A DNA stretch of 64,000 bases from Legionella sp. PC997 (GTDB lineage Bacteria > Pseudomonadota > Gammaproteobacteria > Legionellales > Legionellaceae): assembly GCF_014109825.1 (NCBI RefSeq), contig NZ_CP059576.1, forward strand, positions 853,001 through 917,000. Direction: 5' to 3'. Positions 27,416-36,748 of the stretch are shown here, in pieces (position 1 is the stretch's first letter; the number at the start of each line of letters is the position of its first letter). The notes beneath the pieces are model-generated. The model was given only the letters and a program-made list of their open reading frames with translations, made no database searches and was not told where the DNA came from. The translations under genes were made by a program, and so were the position numbers.

Positions 27416-28099
27416 TTAGGGTTTCGCAAAACTGTTTGCTGCCATTTCAACATCTGACTCATTTTCTTGGATGACATTCTCATCATTTCCTTTTAAAGAT
27501 GCGATTGAAATCAAAAGCTCTTTAGGCAAACTGCTAAAAATTGAAGTTCCAGTACGAAACGCTTGAGCGAGAGTTCGTGAATTTTTTCTTATTTCTGCGA
27601 TCCTATCAAACTCATTTTTTAATGTCTCAGAGGTGGGTTCTAGCTCTTCACTTGATAAGGCAATTCTTATTCGTTGCGCTCCAAAGCTGTTATCATCACG
27701 TACCGATTTTTCTATAACTTCTCGAGTTACTAAAGCACCCGCTTGAATAAGAGTTTTAACAGTCATCGCTTGTAGTTTATAAATACTATTAGAAGGATCA
27801 ACCGCACTGTCACGCATCCATGCATCAGAAATGGCTTTCTTTGTCACTTTTGCACGATCTTCGATCATTATATTCAGGCATTCTGTGGTTGGTTTTAAGC
27901 CAATTGTAATTGCATATGCCAGAACATTTCTAATAATCATAAAATCATACGTAGCCAATGCTTTTTCTAATAATTGAGGGGTTAAATCCACTCCTTGCTC
28001 GATAAGAGCACGCACTATTTTTCTTCGTTCAAAAAAATCGGTATTTTCTAACGCTTGTTCTAAATTTATATCTAGATGTATTTCTTGTTTCATTTGCAT
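27416..28099 (-). CDS. Putative effector with ankyrin-like helical repeats and a C-terminal F-box-like motif
   Basis: 227 residues. Helix pairs of the ankyrin type recur, for example VRALIEQGVDLTPQLLEKAL (about residues 29-48) and VKTLIQAGALVTREVIEKSV (about 114-133). Near the C-terminus FSSLPKELLISIASL (about 187-201) looks like the first helix of an F-box. It is unusual for such a motif to sit at the end of the protein. The tail is acidic (ENESDVEM). No signal peptide. AAAGGG precedes the ATG at 28099; a second ATG two codons later is possible. A role as host-directed effector is inferred. Confidence 0.6.
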   Translation of the reverse strand: MQMKQEIHLDINLEQALENTDFFERRKIVRALIEQGVDLTPQLLEKALATYDFMIIRNVLAYAITIGLKPTTECLNIMIEDRAKVTKKAISDAWMRDSAVDPSNSIYKLQAMTVKTLIQAGALVTREVIEKSVRDDNSFGAQRIRIALSSEELEPTSETLKNEFDRIAEIRKNSRTLAQAFRTGTSIFSSLPKELLISIASLKGNDENVIQENESDVEMAANSFAKP

Positions 28100-28434
28100 A
28101 TAAAAACCCTTTATATCCAGTTTAATAAAGTCAACGAATCATATTTCGTCAGTATTTAAAAAATTACTTTATTGAGAGGGCAGAGGTTAATCTAAAAGAA
28201 GAAGTCTTCAATTTTCCAAGTAACCGAATTGCTCTCGACAAATCAATTTCCTAGTCGTCTGAATTTAAACAAATGGTTCATTTTAAATCCAACAGTTTGT
28301 ACTGATATGTCATATTAGAATTTTTAATATCAATATGTTTTTCAATGGGTTAGATTTATCGGGTATGAAGTTTTTGATTAAAAAAACTTAAAGACAATAT
28401 TTTGGAAATTCTAGGTTTGTGCATTTAATTTGAA
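28100..28434. other. Gene-free stretch between the ankyrin-like gene and the LysR gene
   Basis: 335 AT-rich bases. Both neighbours are on the minus strand, so it holds the ankyrin-like gene promoter and the LysR gene 3' end. A short block CAATTTTCCAAGTAAC (28210-28225) resembles part of the degenerate repeats at 24780 and 29428. Nothing else is evident. Confidence 0.4.
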
Positions 28435-29325
28435 TTAGAGGCATTGTTCTTTAATGATTTTCATAAGCCATAGGAGTGGTTTGTAATTGCATAAACGCTG
28501 GTGATACAACATCTGTACGGCAAATTTTTTTTTAGGAAAAGGCAGAGGTTTTATTACAAAATGCTTCTTTTCATTTAAGGATGTTGCCAGACATCGCGGT
28601 ACAATTGCTAGGTAATCTGTATCACGAATAACTTCAAGAGCACTAATTAAATTGGGTACTGTTATTTTAATATTCCTTTTGATGTGAGATGGATCCAATT
28701 GATTATTTAGTGCTTTTTCAATGAATAGTATGTTCACATGGTCTGCTTCAATAAGCATTTTTTGAGTTAACTCTTTATCAGCAAGCGGATGTGATGTGCG
28801 CATTGCACAAGCCATTTCATCTTCAAGTAAAAATTCTTTGCTAATCATTTTACCGTGCGGTAGAAAACTTGCCAGAATAGCTAAATCAGTTGTGGTTGCT
28901 AACAATTCATCTAGATTTGAATTCTCTGATATCCAAACTATTTTTAATGTAATATTAGGAGCATATCGCGCCAGATAACTCGATAATTTAGATAAAAGCA
29001 AAAGTTCTCCATGACTTCCTAAGACCACATTAAATGTGGCTATTTCAGTACTAGGATTAAATTCATCTTTTGAAAAAATGTCATCCGCGTAAGTTAAAAA
29101 AGTTTTAATCTTGGGCATTAAATCTAAGGCTTTAGGGGTGGGTTTAAGGCCATGTGCTTCCCGAATAAATAAAGGATCCTCGAAGACATCCCTTAACTGT
29201 CTCAAAATGCCACTCATAGCCGACTGACATAGGTTAGATTTATCTGCAGCTTTTGAAACAGAAAGCTCGTTTAATAAGGTGTTAAGATATACCAGTAAAT
29301 TTAAATTCACTTTTTTCAAGTCCAT
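28435..29325 (-). CDS. LysR-type transcriptional regulator
   Basis: 296 residues. The N-terminal winged helix-turn-helix is clear: LNLLVYLNTLLNELSVSKAAD, then LCQSAMSGILRQLRDVFEDPLFIRE, as in the NodD/LeuO subgroup. The C-terminal 200 residues form the periplasmic-binding-like inducer domain. Such proteins activate or repress neighbouring or divergent genes on binding a small ligand. Here no metabolic gene is divergent within reach; the upstream neighbour is the broken protease-like effector, on the same strand. The target may be the gene itself or the aromatic-type enzymes elsewhere in the region. Confidence 0.9.
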   Translation of the reverse strand: MDLKKVNLNLLVYLNTLLNELSVSKAADKSNLCQSAMSGILRQLRDVFEDPLFIREAHGLKPTPKALDLMPKIKTFLTYADDIFSKDEFNPSTEIATFNVVLGSHGELLLLSKLSSYLARYAPNITLKIVWISENSNLDELLATTTDLAILASFLPHGKMISKEFLLEDEMACAMRTSHPLADKELTQKMLIEADHVNILFIEKALNNQLDPSHIKRNIKITVPNLISALEVIRDTDYLAIVPRCLATSLNEKKHFVIKPLPFPKKKFAVQMLYHQRLCNYKPLLWLMKIIKEQCL

Positions 29326-29427
29326 AAAATTAACCTGTTACCAGATAAATTTGGAATGCCGTAATCTGAGTATAGTTAATTTTAAATCATATCCCTCTTG
29401 ATTAAGCTTCGTGAGCTGGGTGAAAAG

Positions 29428-29546
29428 CCCAGCGAATGCCCTAAAGAATAAACTGATATTTACATTATTATATTTTTCAATGAATCATCAATTTTCCAGG
29501 TAACGTCACGCTCTGACGGTGGTTAAGTGAGGTTGCAGCAGCTATG
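29428..29546. repeat. Degenerate intergenic repeat, copy B
   Basis: Begins CCCAGCGAATGCCCT and contains CTGATATTTACATTATTAT, AATTTTCCAGGTAAC, a GACGGTGG block, and ends GCTATG. The blocks come in the same order as in the copy at 24780-24896. It lies between the LysR gene and the broken protease-like gene. Confidence 0.45.
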
Positions 29547-29598
29547 ATTTTATACAATGCAAGCATGATATGTTTTTGATCAGTTCTAGTCTGCTAAA

Positions 29599-31583
29599 CT
29601 ATCCCAAAGAAGATCTGGATTCAACCAGGGGAGCATCCAGAATTTTTTTAAATTCGGGAACTAAAGAGAGTAATTCACGAATTTTTTTGAAGTTATCATT
29701 TGTAGCGTTTTCAAATGTATCCAGAATGTTCAAAACAAAAAAATTATCCTCTCTATCTCTATTATGAGCTTTAATTAATCCTTTAATTTCTCTAATTTTT
29801 TCAGAAATATGCTCTATGTCGTGAGAATCAATCTGCTCTACAATCGCTTTGATACTTTGCACTACATCAGGAGTTGTGTTGTCCTTATTGTTAAGTATAG
29901 GGCTATTCAGTACATTGAGGACAGCGAGAATATTCTGGTCCCGTTCGTTAGCGGGTATTTTTATAATATTCATGTGGCATTTTAGCTCTAATTGCTTTTT
30001 ATGTTCAGTAGGAGCAGACATTCGTTTAATATGTTCTTCCATACATTGTTCTAAAATTTCATTTCCTTCATATCTTGCTTTTTCAAGGGCACTTTTATCT
30101 CCCACTATGAGATGGGGATCTGCGCCATTTCTTAATAAACTATTTAATGCATTTGTATTATTAGTAGTTTCTATTAATATATTCAAAGGGGATATATACT
30201 CCAAATCTCCTTCAATAATTTGATTGACTGAATTTTTTTTAAAAACAGTTTTTCCATATAAATTGGCTAATTCGGTTTTATTTAAAACAGAATCAAAGTA
30301 ATTGCTCAAACGTGCAAATTCAAAAGGATCAATTTCATTGAAATTATTTTCTTCAACTGTTTTATAAAATGCATGTGCTTGCACTTCTTTTGCATTATTT
30401 TTAATATCAATGTCACTGGGGTAATGAGTATATTGAGGATGGGTTTTTAAATCGAGAATGCTCACCCTGTCAAACTCAAAAAAAGTATTTATTTCTGGAG
30501 GCGCTCTAAAAAAAAGTTGTTTATAAATTTCTTTTGCTGCTTCAATTTGTCCGCTTTGACTTCTTAAATTAAATTCTCTGGGAATGGTTTTTTTCCCCGT
30601 TTGCTTGTCATAATTTGAATCAAATAGATATAAAGTCCCATTCTTGATTCCAGCTGAAACTACATGATTATGAGAGTAAAAGGCCATTCCTTTTTCCAGG
30701 CTCTCCAATTGACCCAATAAAAAAGCAAGAGAATTGATGGTAAATTGGTCTTTATAAAATTTTTCCTCGCTTAATGTGTCTACATAAGTATGCCACATCT
30801 TTTGATGTCGACTAAAAAAGTCAGGCACTGTTATTAATTGTTTTGGTAATTCGATATCGTCAATAGATAATGGCTCATCAGATAAGATCTGTTTTTCTCG
30901 AAGTATCTGCTCTCTTACGGCCAGTTTTGAATTAGCTACTTGTCGTTTTTCATGATTCAATTTTTCTCGATCCATTTGATACATTCTGGTTAGTGAAATG
31001 GCAACTTCAAATTTTGATTTTAACCCTTCACTTAATTGTTCAACGGAACAATCCCAATAAACAATGTCTGAGAATAATTCATAATATTTATTCTCTTTAT
31101 TTTTTAGCCATAACTCTAACCAAATTGCAGACAGTCCATTACAATGGCCTTCGTTTAGGGCGTCAATAATAGCTGTAATATCCTCTTCCTTGTAGTCATC
31201 GGGTTTAAGCTGATTTTGTATTTTTAAATATACAATAAATTGATTTAAAATATGCGCTTGCCTCCAGGACGGCCCAAAAACTCGAGCGGCAGCTTCTCTG
31301 AATTGGAGCTTTCAACATCAGCAGCGCATTGATAGGGTATTTTACCCTCTTTATTTCTTATAGCATAACTGGCGGCGAAACCTCTTTCATAAGCTTGGCT
31401 TGCTCTCATGAGCGATAGATTTCCTGACTTTATCAGATGATGGAATAGTGTATTCCCCTCATCATCAACTAACTTGGGTAATTCTTTTATATGTTTATTT
31501 TTTGCTAGAATATCTTGAAGCTTATCAGCATCTTGTTTTTTAATTAATTCAACAATTTCTTTATAAAGTTCCTCATGCGCCAT
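29599..31583 (-). pseudogene. Cysteine-protease-like (YopT/C58-type) effector gene with ankyrin-like parts, split by a frameshift
   Basis: Two frames make one protein. The first (31583-31245, from MAHEELYKEIV) has an ankyrin-like piece, VDDEGNTLFHHLIKSGN. The second is open from 31339 to 29599 but has no start codon before 30984. It holds EGHCNGLSAIW (Cys codon 31143-31141), then YSHNHVVSAG and LYLFDSNYD, the Cys-His-Asp order of YopT-like proteases, then another ankyrin-like part (LLRNGADPHLIVGDKSALEKA). The frames would join by one extra base in the five-T run of the coding strand (31280-31276), giving LEFFGPSWRQ. An initiation at 30984 would lose the catalytic Cys. A sequencing error is possible. 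Confidence 0.7.
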
Positions 31584-31595
31584 AACTCGTACCAA

Positions 31596-31971
31596 CCAGG
31601 AAATATATTTTTTAAATCGATGAGCATTTTTTAAACAAAAATTAATTTAAATATAGATAGACAACGCTCTATGTGCAAGTAACTAGTACCATCCCCTTAA
31701 TGTCCATGAAGAATTAATGGCATATGTTTATTGATGCTAAATGCTGTTATTTCCATTTTAGACTAAATTAATTTCTAAAATTACTCTTTCTCAGATTAGA
31801 TTATTTAAATACAATCTGCCCGCTAATATTTATTCTTCGAAAACTTAGTCATTGAAAAGCTGTCACAGCTCAAGAATTATAGCGCAAGAAATGCCCTAAC
31901 AACCTCACATCATCGAGAGTTTATCAATTCCATATATAGATGAATTTAATAGATGCATTTGGAGAAAAAAC
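31596..31971. other. Gene-free stretch between divergent effector-like genes
   Basis: 376 AT-rich bases between the divergent starts of the broken protease-like gene and the gene at 31972. It must hold both promoters. I find no repeat, RNA or conserved operator by eye. Confidence 0.4.
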
Positions 31972-33228
31972 ATGTTTTTTAAAAAAGAGACTAACGCATT
32001 ATCAACTAAAATTGAAATTCAGGGTAAATGGACTCCCTTTCCAACATACTATAATCTCCCCAACAAAAAAGTGTTACACGTCTTTAAGGATTATGAGAAA
32101 AAGAAAGTAATCCTTAAAATCTTTTTAGCTACAAATCTGGCGACAGCAATTTGTGAAAAGGATTTTGATGACTGTTTTTATCGCTTTAACTTATTGGGGA
32201 TCTTTCAAGATGGCTCTATCTTAATCAAATTAAACCAACAACTCATAAAAATTTCTGCTGAGGACTTGAGTATTATTTCATCCCAAGAATGCCCCTTTAG
32301 TCGAAATTTGGTAGGATTGATAGATAATAATAATTTTTTTGTGATTGATTTCGTCGAGCATAGGCGCCCCTATTTTTTATTCATTTATGGCTGGCATGAA
32401 GATAAGTTTATCCCAGTACATCAAGAAGAACTGAAAACGCAACCTAAGAAGAATCTTGGATATTATGATACGGGAGAATTTACCAATGTAACCTCTTTGG
32501 GACAAAATCGTTATTGCTGTCATATTCATAATTCGAATCCATTTGAATTTACACTATTAATTCTAGAAATTAATTCCCAAAATAATAAAGTAAAAGAAAT
32601 AAATCAAATTCAATTGGGAGCACCTGATACTCAGGGAGAAATATATCTTTTAGGAGGAAAGTATCTTGTCTTTCCTAATGGGTACCTGCTTACCTATTAT
32701 CCACACCACGATGGTCTCCAAATATGGGATCCTGTAGCTGGATCGTGCATAAAACAATGGAATTGGGGTGACCTTGATCTACCAAATAATTTTAATCTTC
32801 GAAATATAAAGATGGCGGTTTTTCCGGATTCAATACACTTATTAATCCATATAAATAATAACTTATTTTTATTTAATACTCATAATTTAACAATGCAAAT
32901 CATTAAGGACGCCGGTGAAGTAGAGAAATTTCTTGAACTTCATATATTGACAGGTGGTGACGCTATGGTGGCTTTTAGAAAAGGTGATGAACTTAACGTC
33001 TCATCCTTCGTTTTGCCGCAAATAAAACACGAGCGAGATGCTTTTGTCGACAGTCAACTTTTTTTTAGATGGGCAGCTCGTGAAGCAAATATCCCCAGAG
33101 AATTAGTTGATTTGATTCTTTTACAAACCATCACTCCCGATGCGAAACATCTATTAGCGACAAAGTTAACTGATATGACAGAAATTGAAAAAGAACAATG
33201 TTCACTAACAGAAATCTACAAATATTAA
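31972..33228 (+). CDS. Putative effector, beta-propeller-like with a C-terminal F-box-like motif
   Basis: 418 residues, no named family. Much of the protein (about 20-350) alternates short beta strands with turns such as DGSILIKLNQQLIKIS, GKYLVFPNGYLLTYYPHHDG and LQIWDPVAGSCIKQW, which suggests a WD40/propeller fold. Near the C-terminus ANIPRELVDLILLQTI (about 375-390) resembles an F-box first helix. GGAG lies upstream of the ATG. No signal peptide. The fold is guessed from pattern only. Confidence 0.55.
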   Translation: MFFKKETNALSTKIEIQGKWTPFPTYYNLPNKKVLHVFKDYEKKKVILKIFLATNLATAICEKDFDDCFYRFNLLGIFQDGSILIKLNQQLIKISAEDLSIISSQECPFSRNLVGLIDNNNFFVIDFVEHRRPYFLFIYGWHEDKFIPVHQEELKTQPKKNLGYYDTGEFTNVTSLGQNRYCCHIHNSNPFEFTLLILEINSQNNKVKEINQIQLGAPDTQGEIYLLGGKYLVFPNGYLLTYYPHHDGLQIWDPVAGSCIKQWNWGDLDLPNNFNLRNIKMAVFPDSIHLLIHINNNLFLFNTHNLTMQIIKDAGEVEKFLELHILTGGDAMVAFRKGDELNVSSFVLPQIKHERDAFVDSQLFFRWAAREANIPRELVDLILLQTITPDAKHLLATKLTDMTEIEKEQCSLTEIYKY

Positions 33229-33249
33229 AAGGATAATGACGTTTGGTAT

Positions 33250-34422
33250 CTAGCAAGTTGTTTGATACTCTGGCAGGACCATAGCATGAGCCGCATTGTG
33301 TAATTCAGTCATTGCTTTAGCTGCTCTTTCTTCTACTGCTTCTTTAGAGACCTCATCAGGCAAAAGAAAGGTATTACTAACCCAGACGCCAAAATCTTGA
33401 TTCATCTGCACATAAGGACGTAGTAGCTGGTTATATTTATCAAAGGCATGAGCATAGTTATCTCTAGCTACTTGTAATTCTCCTGCTAAAATATAAGCGC
33501 CCACTAAGGCTAAACTTGTTCCTTGGCCGGACAAAGGTGAGGCGCAATAACCAGAATCACCAAGGAGGGCAACTCTTCCTTTAGTCCACGACTTCATTTT
33601 TACTTGCATTATCGCATCAAAATAAAAATCATTACTTTGTTCCATAAGGTCAAGTATTTTATTTGATTCCCAGCCTAGATCCCTAAAGGTAGTGCGAAGA
33701 AATTCTTTCTGTTCCTGTTCATCGCGAATATCATTTAATTGATGATTAGAACGAAACATAAAACCAACATGCGCCATAGTTGGGGTTCGATCGTTACTTA
33801 TATGGATAAGTTTTTGATCCAATTCAAAAAGAAGCTCACTCTTATTTAAATTAAGATAATTAGGTATGCTACATACACTAATATATGAACCAAGAGGAAC
33901 CAAGTTATATTCTTCTTTAGAGAAAATCATTCGTCGGGTGGATGAATGTAAGCCATCAGCTCCAATTACTAAGTCGTAGTGTTCAGTAAGGCCGCCATTG
34001 AAGATAACTTTTAAACCATCTTTTTGCTGTTCTATTTGCTCTACAGTTCGATCATAATAACAAGGAATGTCTTTAATTAACTGCATTAAGATCTCAATTA
34101 AGTCGCCGCGAACAAGCTCAACCTCATCTTCTTTTCTAAAACCAAACTTTGCCCCTTCTTCTTGATGCAGGATATCGCCCTGGGCATTTACATAACAGCC
34201 ATTTTGTAACTGAGTCCGTTTAGCATAAATCTCTTCATATATGCCCATCTTTTTAACTAAACTCGTGGCAATTCCACGAATGTCGATCGCGTAACCACCT
34301 TTTCTCATAGAAGAATTTTTTTCAATTAGTGTAGGTGAGAAGCCAAATTTTTTTAGCCAGTAGCATACAGCAGGGCCGGCGACACCGGCGCCAATTACTA
34401 GGATTTTTTGTATTTTGGACAT
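33250..34422 (-). CDS. FAD-dependent monooxygenase
   Basis: 390 residues of the PHBH/TetX-type flavin hydroxylases. The Rossmann motif GAGVAG is at residues 11-16, the middle motif IGADGLHSSTR binds NAD(P)H and FAD, and LLGDSGYCASPLSGQGTS binds the FAD pyrophosphate. The enzymes hydroxylate aromatic or related compounds; some inactivate tetracyclines or rifamycin. The substrate cannot be read from the sequence. The gene is a single unit, convergent with the preceding effector-like gene (21-base gap), and carries no signal peptide. Confidence 0.88.
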   Translation of the reverse strand: MSKIQKILVIGAGVAGPAVCYWLKKFGFSPTLIEKNSSMRKGGYAIDIRGIATSLVKKMGIYEEIYAKRTQLQNGCYVNAQGDILHQEEGAKFGFRKEDEVELVRGDLIEILMQLIKDIPCYYDRTVEQIEQQKDGLKVIFNGGLTEHYDLVIGADGLHSSTRRMIFSKEEYNLVPLGSYISVCSIPNYLNLNKSELLFELDQKLIHISNDRTPTMAHVGFMFRSNHQLNDIRDEQEQKEFLRTTFRDLGWESNKILDLMEQSNDFYFDAIMQVKMKSWTKGRVALLGDSGYCASPLSGQGTSLALVGAYILAGELQVARDNYAHAFDKYNQLLRPYVQMNQDFGVWVSNTFLLPDEVSKEAVEERAAKAMTELHNAAHAMVLPEYQTTC

Positions 34423-34541
34423 GAGTTTTTCGTTAAACTATAATTTTGTATGATAATTGATCGTAGTGATAAAGACAATTCAAGGAATTTGTGCTTTCCG
34501 ATATCTTCCTCGGCATTATCTTGTGCAGGAAGTTGTAAGCA

Positions 34542-34561
34542 TAGGTCGGGCTCTCGACCTA
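34542..34561 (-). terminator. Hairpin downstream of the U-box-like gene
   Basis: TAGGTCG and CGACCTA form a 7-bp perfect stem with a six-base loop, 34 bases after the stop of the minus-strand gene at 34596. The tail is not T-rich. Confidence 0.45.
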
Positions 34562-34595
34562 TTCTTAGTACATTAGCAATGTTTTCACCATAATC

Positions 34596-35657
34596 TTATC
34601 TATTTAAATAGCTATAAACATTTGCTAAGTCTGGCGGTAATTCATATTGTACTGGGTCTGATTTTAGCCATTTATTACTGAAAAAACTTAAATTGGATTT
34701 TACAAATTCATGAGCATTAGATACTGCCTTCTTACCGATCTCATAAATTCCCAAGGGGTTGGTGAGTTGTATCATACTATCAATAAAAATCGCATGAAAA
34801 ATCGACTGCGCATCCGGCTTCTTATTTTTTCTTAATAAACGCTCCAGGCTGTTTTGAGCGGAATTAATAAACAGAATATTAAATACTCCTAAACCAATAG
34901 AGGAGAAACTTTCATCGAGTAAATTAACAATTAGAGACATAGTATTAGTAGTTACTAAGAGCCCAGCTATATATCTAGTTAATTGTACGTACACCGCATT
35001 TTGGAATGCAATCTTAATTCTGCTACTCTCAATTTCAGATATAAGTCTGTAGGTATTTAATAGAAATAATAAGTCATGCTCTTCTTTTAACGAATTATTG
35101 ATTATTTCATTAAGTGTTTGATAATAGGTTGCCATATTACCAGGCCTAAAAAAGAAATCCAAAGTTCTTTGTCGTGGAGGAGGGTGCCTCAAAAAATTTG
35201 TCTTGTATTCACTTATAAATTGACGATCAGGCAAAAGTCTAAGAGCTGGAACAGTTTGCTCTCGCTCTTGGATCCGAGTTCCTAGTGGATTATTAGTTAT
35301 GTCCCCTTTGAAACTTCTTAATTGCCAATTGAATTTGTTTTCTGTATCAATCTTGGCAAGAACCTCATTATCATCAATAAGAGTATTAATGTCATTACTT
35401 GTCAGCAACTTGCTTACTAAATCTTCCCTAGTAACATTTTCGTGAGAGAGTTGGATTTTACTTGATAATTTAAGTGCATAATAATAGCCTTTTCGCCTTG
35501 ATAAAGGGCAAGAAGAAAGCTTTCTCAGAGTTTCCTCATCCCTAATATAGAAGTAAATGTCTTTTTCCTCCTTATTCTGCTTAGGAACTTTTATTAAAAG
35601 AGTATTTTCTTCGGTTAGTGGTTCGAAAGAGATTGGGCATTTATTAGTGTATGGCAT
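34596..35657 (-). CDS. Putative effector with an N-terminal U-box-like domain
   Basis: 353 residues. The first 70 residues contain CPISFEPLTEENTLLIKV, a middle helix EETLRKLSS and then CPLSRRKGYYYALKL. That spacing of CPI..EPL and CPLSR is the pattern of the U-box fold, which recruits E2 enzymes in ubiquitin ligases; several Legionella effectors use degenerate U-boxes. The remaining 280 residues are helical, including hydrophobic stretches (IAGLLVTTNTMSLIVNLL and IGLGVFNILFIN) that may bind membranes. No signal peptide. E3 activity is inference from sequence pattern. Confidence 0.55.
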   Translation of the reverse strand: MPYTNKCPISFEPLTEENTLLIKVPKQNKEEKDIYFYIRDEETLRKLSSCPLSRRKGYYYALKLSSKIQLSHENVTREDLVSKLLTSNDINTLIDDNEVLAKIDTENKFNWQLRSFKGDITNNPLGTRIQEREQTVPALRLLPDRQFISEYKTNFLRHPPPRQRTLDFFFRPGNMATYYQTLNEIINNSLKEEHDLLFLLNTYRLISEIESSRIKIAFQNAVYVQLTRYIAGLLVTTNTMSLIVNLLDESFSSIGLGVFNILFINSAQNSLERLLRKNKKPDAQSIFHAIFIDSMIQLTNPLGIYEIGKKAVSNAHEFVKSNLSFFSNKWLKSDPVQYELPPDLANVYSYLNR

Positions 35658-35781
35658 GGATTATTTCTTCTTATTTAAATTCCGAATTCTTAGTTAAACT
35701 CTTACTCGAAGTTTCTCTATCTCTAGATATCGGGTGAGGCAGTCATTAGAGGGAATTTTAAATCCTTCCTTATTACAAAGA

Positions 35782-36507
35782 TTAATTGTAGTAACACTGC
35801 TGCTGTTGTGCAATAGTATATTCCTCTTCCTCATCGCTGTAATACGATTGGATTTCTGTAGGCTGGTTATGTCTATCCTTTTCTTTGTAATAAGCTCTTT
35901 CCAACAAACGAAATTGCTCACGTTCTATTTCTAATCTTGTTTGATCGCTCTGAGATTCTCTATGACGTTCATTATTTGTGTCGTTTTTTGTAGAAACATA
36001 TAAATTCATCTGACCCAACATAGTTTGAGTGCTATCTGGATACATCCCTGCTTCTTGTTGCAATGCAAATTTGGCTTCTAGAAACAATTCTTTCCATGCT
36101 ATCAGAGCTTCTTTCATAAGAGGTAAGCGATCGTCTAATTTTGATAGGCTACTGATAATTTCAGTGGCTTTTAGATGTGACCGAGAGCCTAACTTCCAAA
36201 CTCCAGCACGCAAAGCTGTATCATGGCTTAAGGCTAAAAGATACAAGAGATCAACTCCATTATACTTGTCTAACGAAGTTAACTTATGATGTGCTATGAA
36301 ATCTATAAAATCTTGCCCTAAGAGTATGTCTTTTCTTGTCGTTAAAAGAGAATGCTTGTATTGCGAAGAAAAAATAATAGGGGCAACAGCCTGATAATGA
36401 GCACTTTTTTCCGCTGATTTTTCATCTAGGGGAAATGAATGAGATATCAATTCATCCATGGAATTTGTCACATGGATCTGGGCATTTTTTTTATAGAAAA
36501 AAGGCAT
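35782..36507 (-). CDS. Putative effector with glutamate block near the C-terminus
   Basis: 241 residues from the ATG at 36507, preceded by AAAAGGA; the longer frame from 36555 lacks a ribosome-binding sequence. No domain is recognised. The protein is helical, with a charged coiled-coil-like segment (RLEIEREQFRLLERAYYKEKD). It ends SDEEEEYTIAQQQQCYYN: an E-block 14-17 residues from the end, the composition known to promote Dot/Icm translocation. It lies 124 bases upstream of the U-box-like gene on the same strand. Confidence 0.6.
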   Translation of the reverse strand: MPFFYKKNAQIHVTNSMDELISHSFPLDEKSAEKSAHYQAVAPIIFSSQYKHSLLTTRKDILLGQDFIDFIAHHKLTSLDKYNGVDLLYLLALSHDTALRAGVWKLGSRSHLKATEIISSLSKLDDRLPLMKEALIAWKELFLEAKFALQQEAGMYPDSTQTMLGQMNLYVSTKNDTNNERHRESQSDQTRLEIEREQFRLLERAYYKEKDRHNQPTEIQSYYSDEEEEYTIAQQQQCYYN

Positions 36508-36724
36508 TTGTTTTCCTTTTAAAGAGTGAGAGTGAAATCTAGCATAAATACTCATTTACATAAAAATAGAATATTTGTATTTAGGTTATATAATATTTTT
36601 ATAATCTTATTGCATGATCTATGAAGGCATGCGATTTCAAAAAGTTTTCAGCCCCAGTTTCTATTTTTCTCAGCAAGCGTAGGTCTTGCTTATCCTGGAG
36701 CGGTTCGCATCTTATAAAGTTTTT

Positions 36725-36744
36725 TGGCCCAAAAGAAAGGGCCA
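36725..36744 (-). terminator. Small hairpin at the end of the 36749 gene
   Basis: TGGCCC and GGGCCA form a 6-bp GC-rich stem with an eight-base loop, directly after the stop codon of the minus-strand gene at 36749. The flanks lack a clear T-tract. Confidence 0.45.
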
Positions 36745-36748
36745 TTTA

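Noticed and set aside
35694..35921. Minus-strand open frame overlapping the E-block gene
   Set aside because: It overlaps the 3' half of the better-supported gene at 35782-36507, which has a good start and a meaningful C-terminus.
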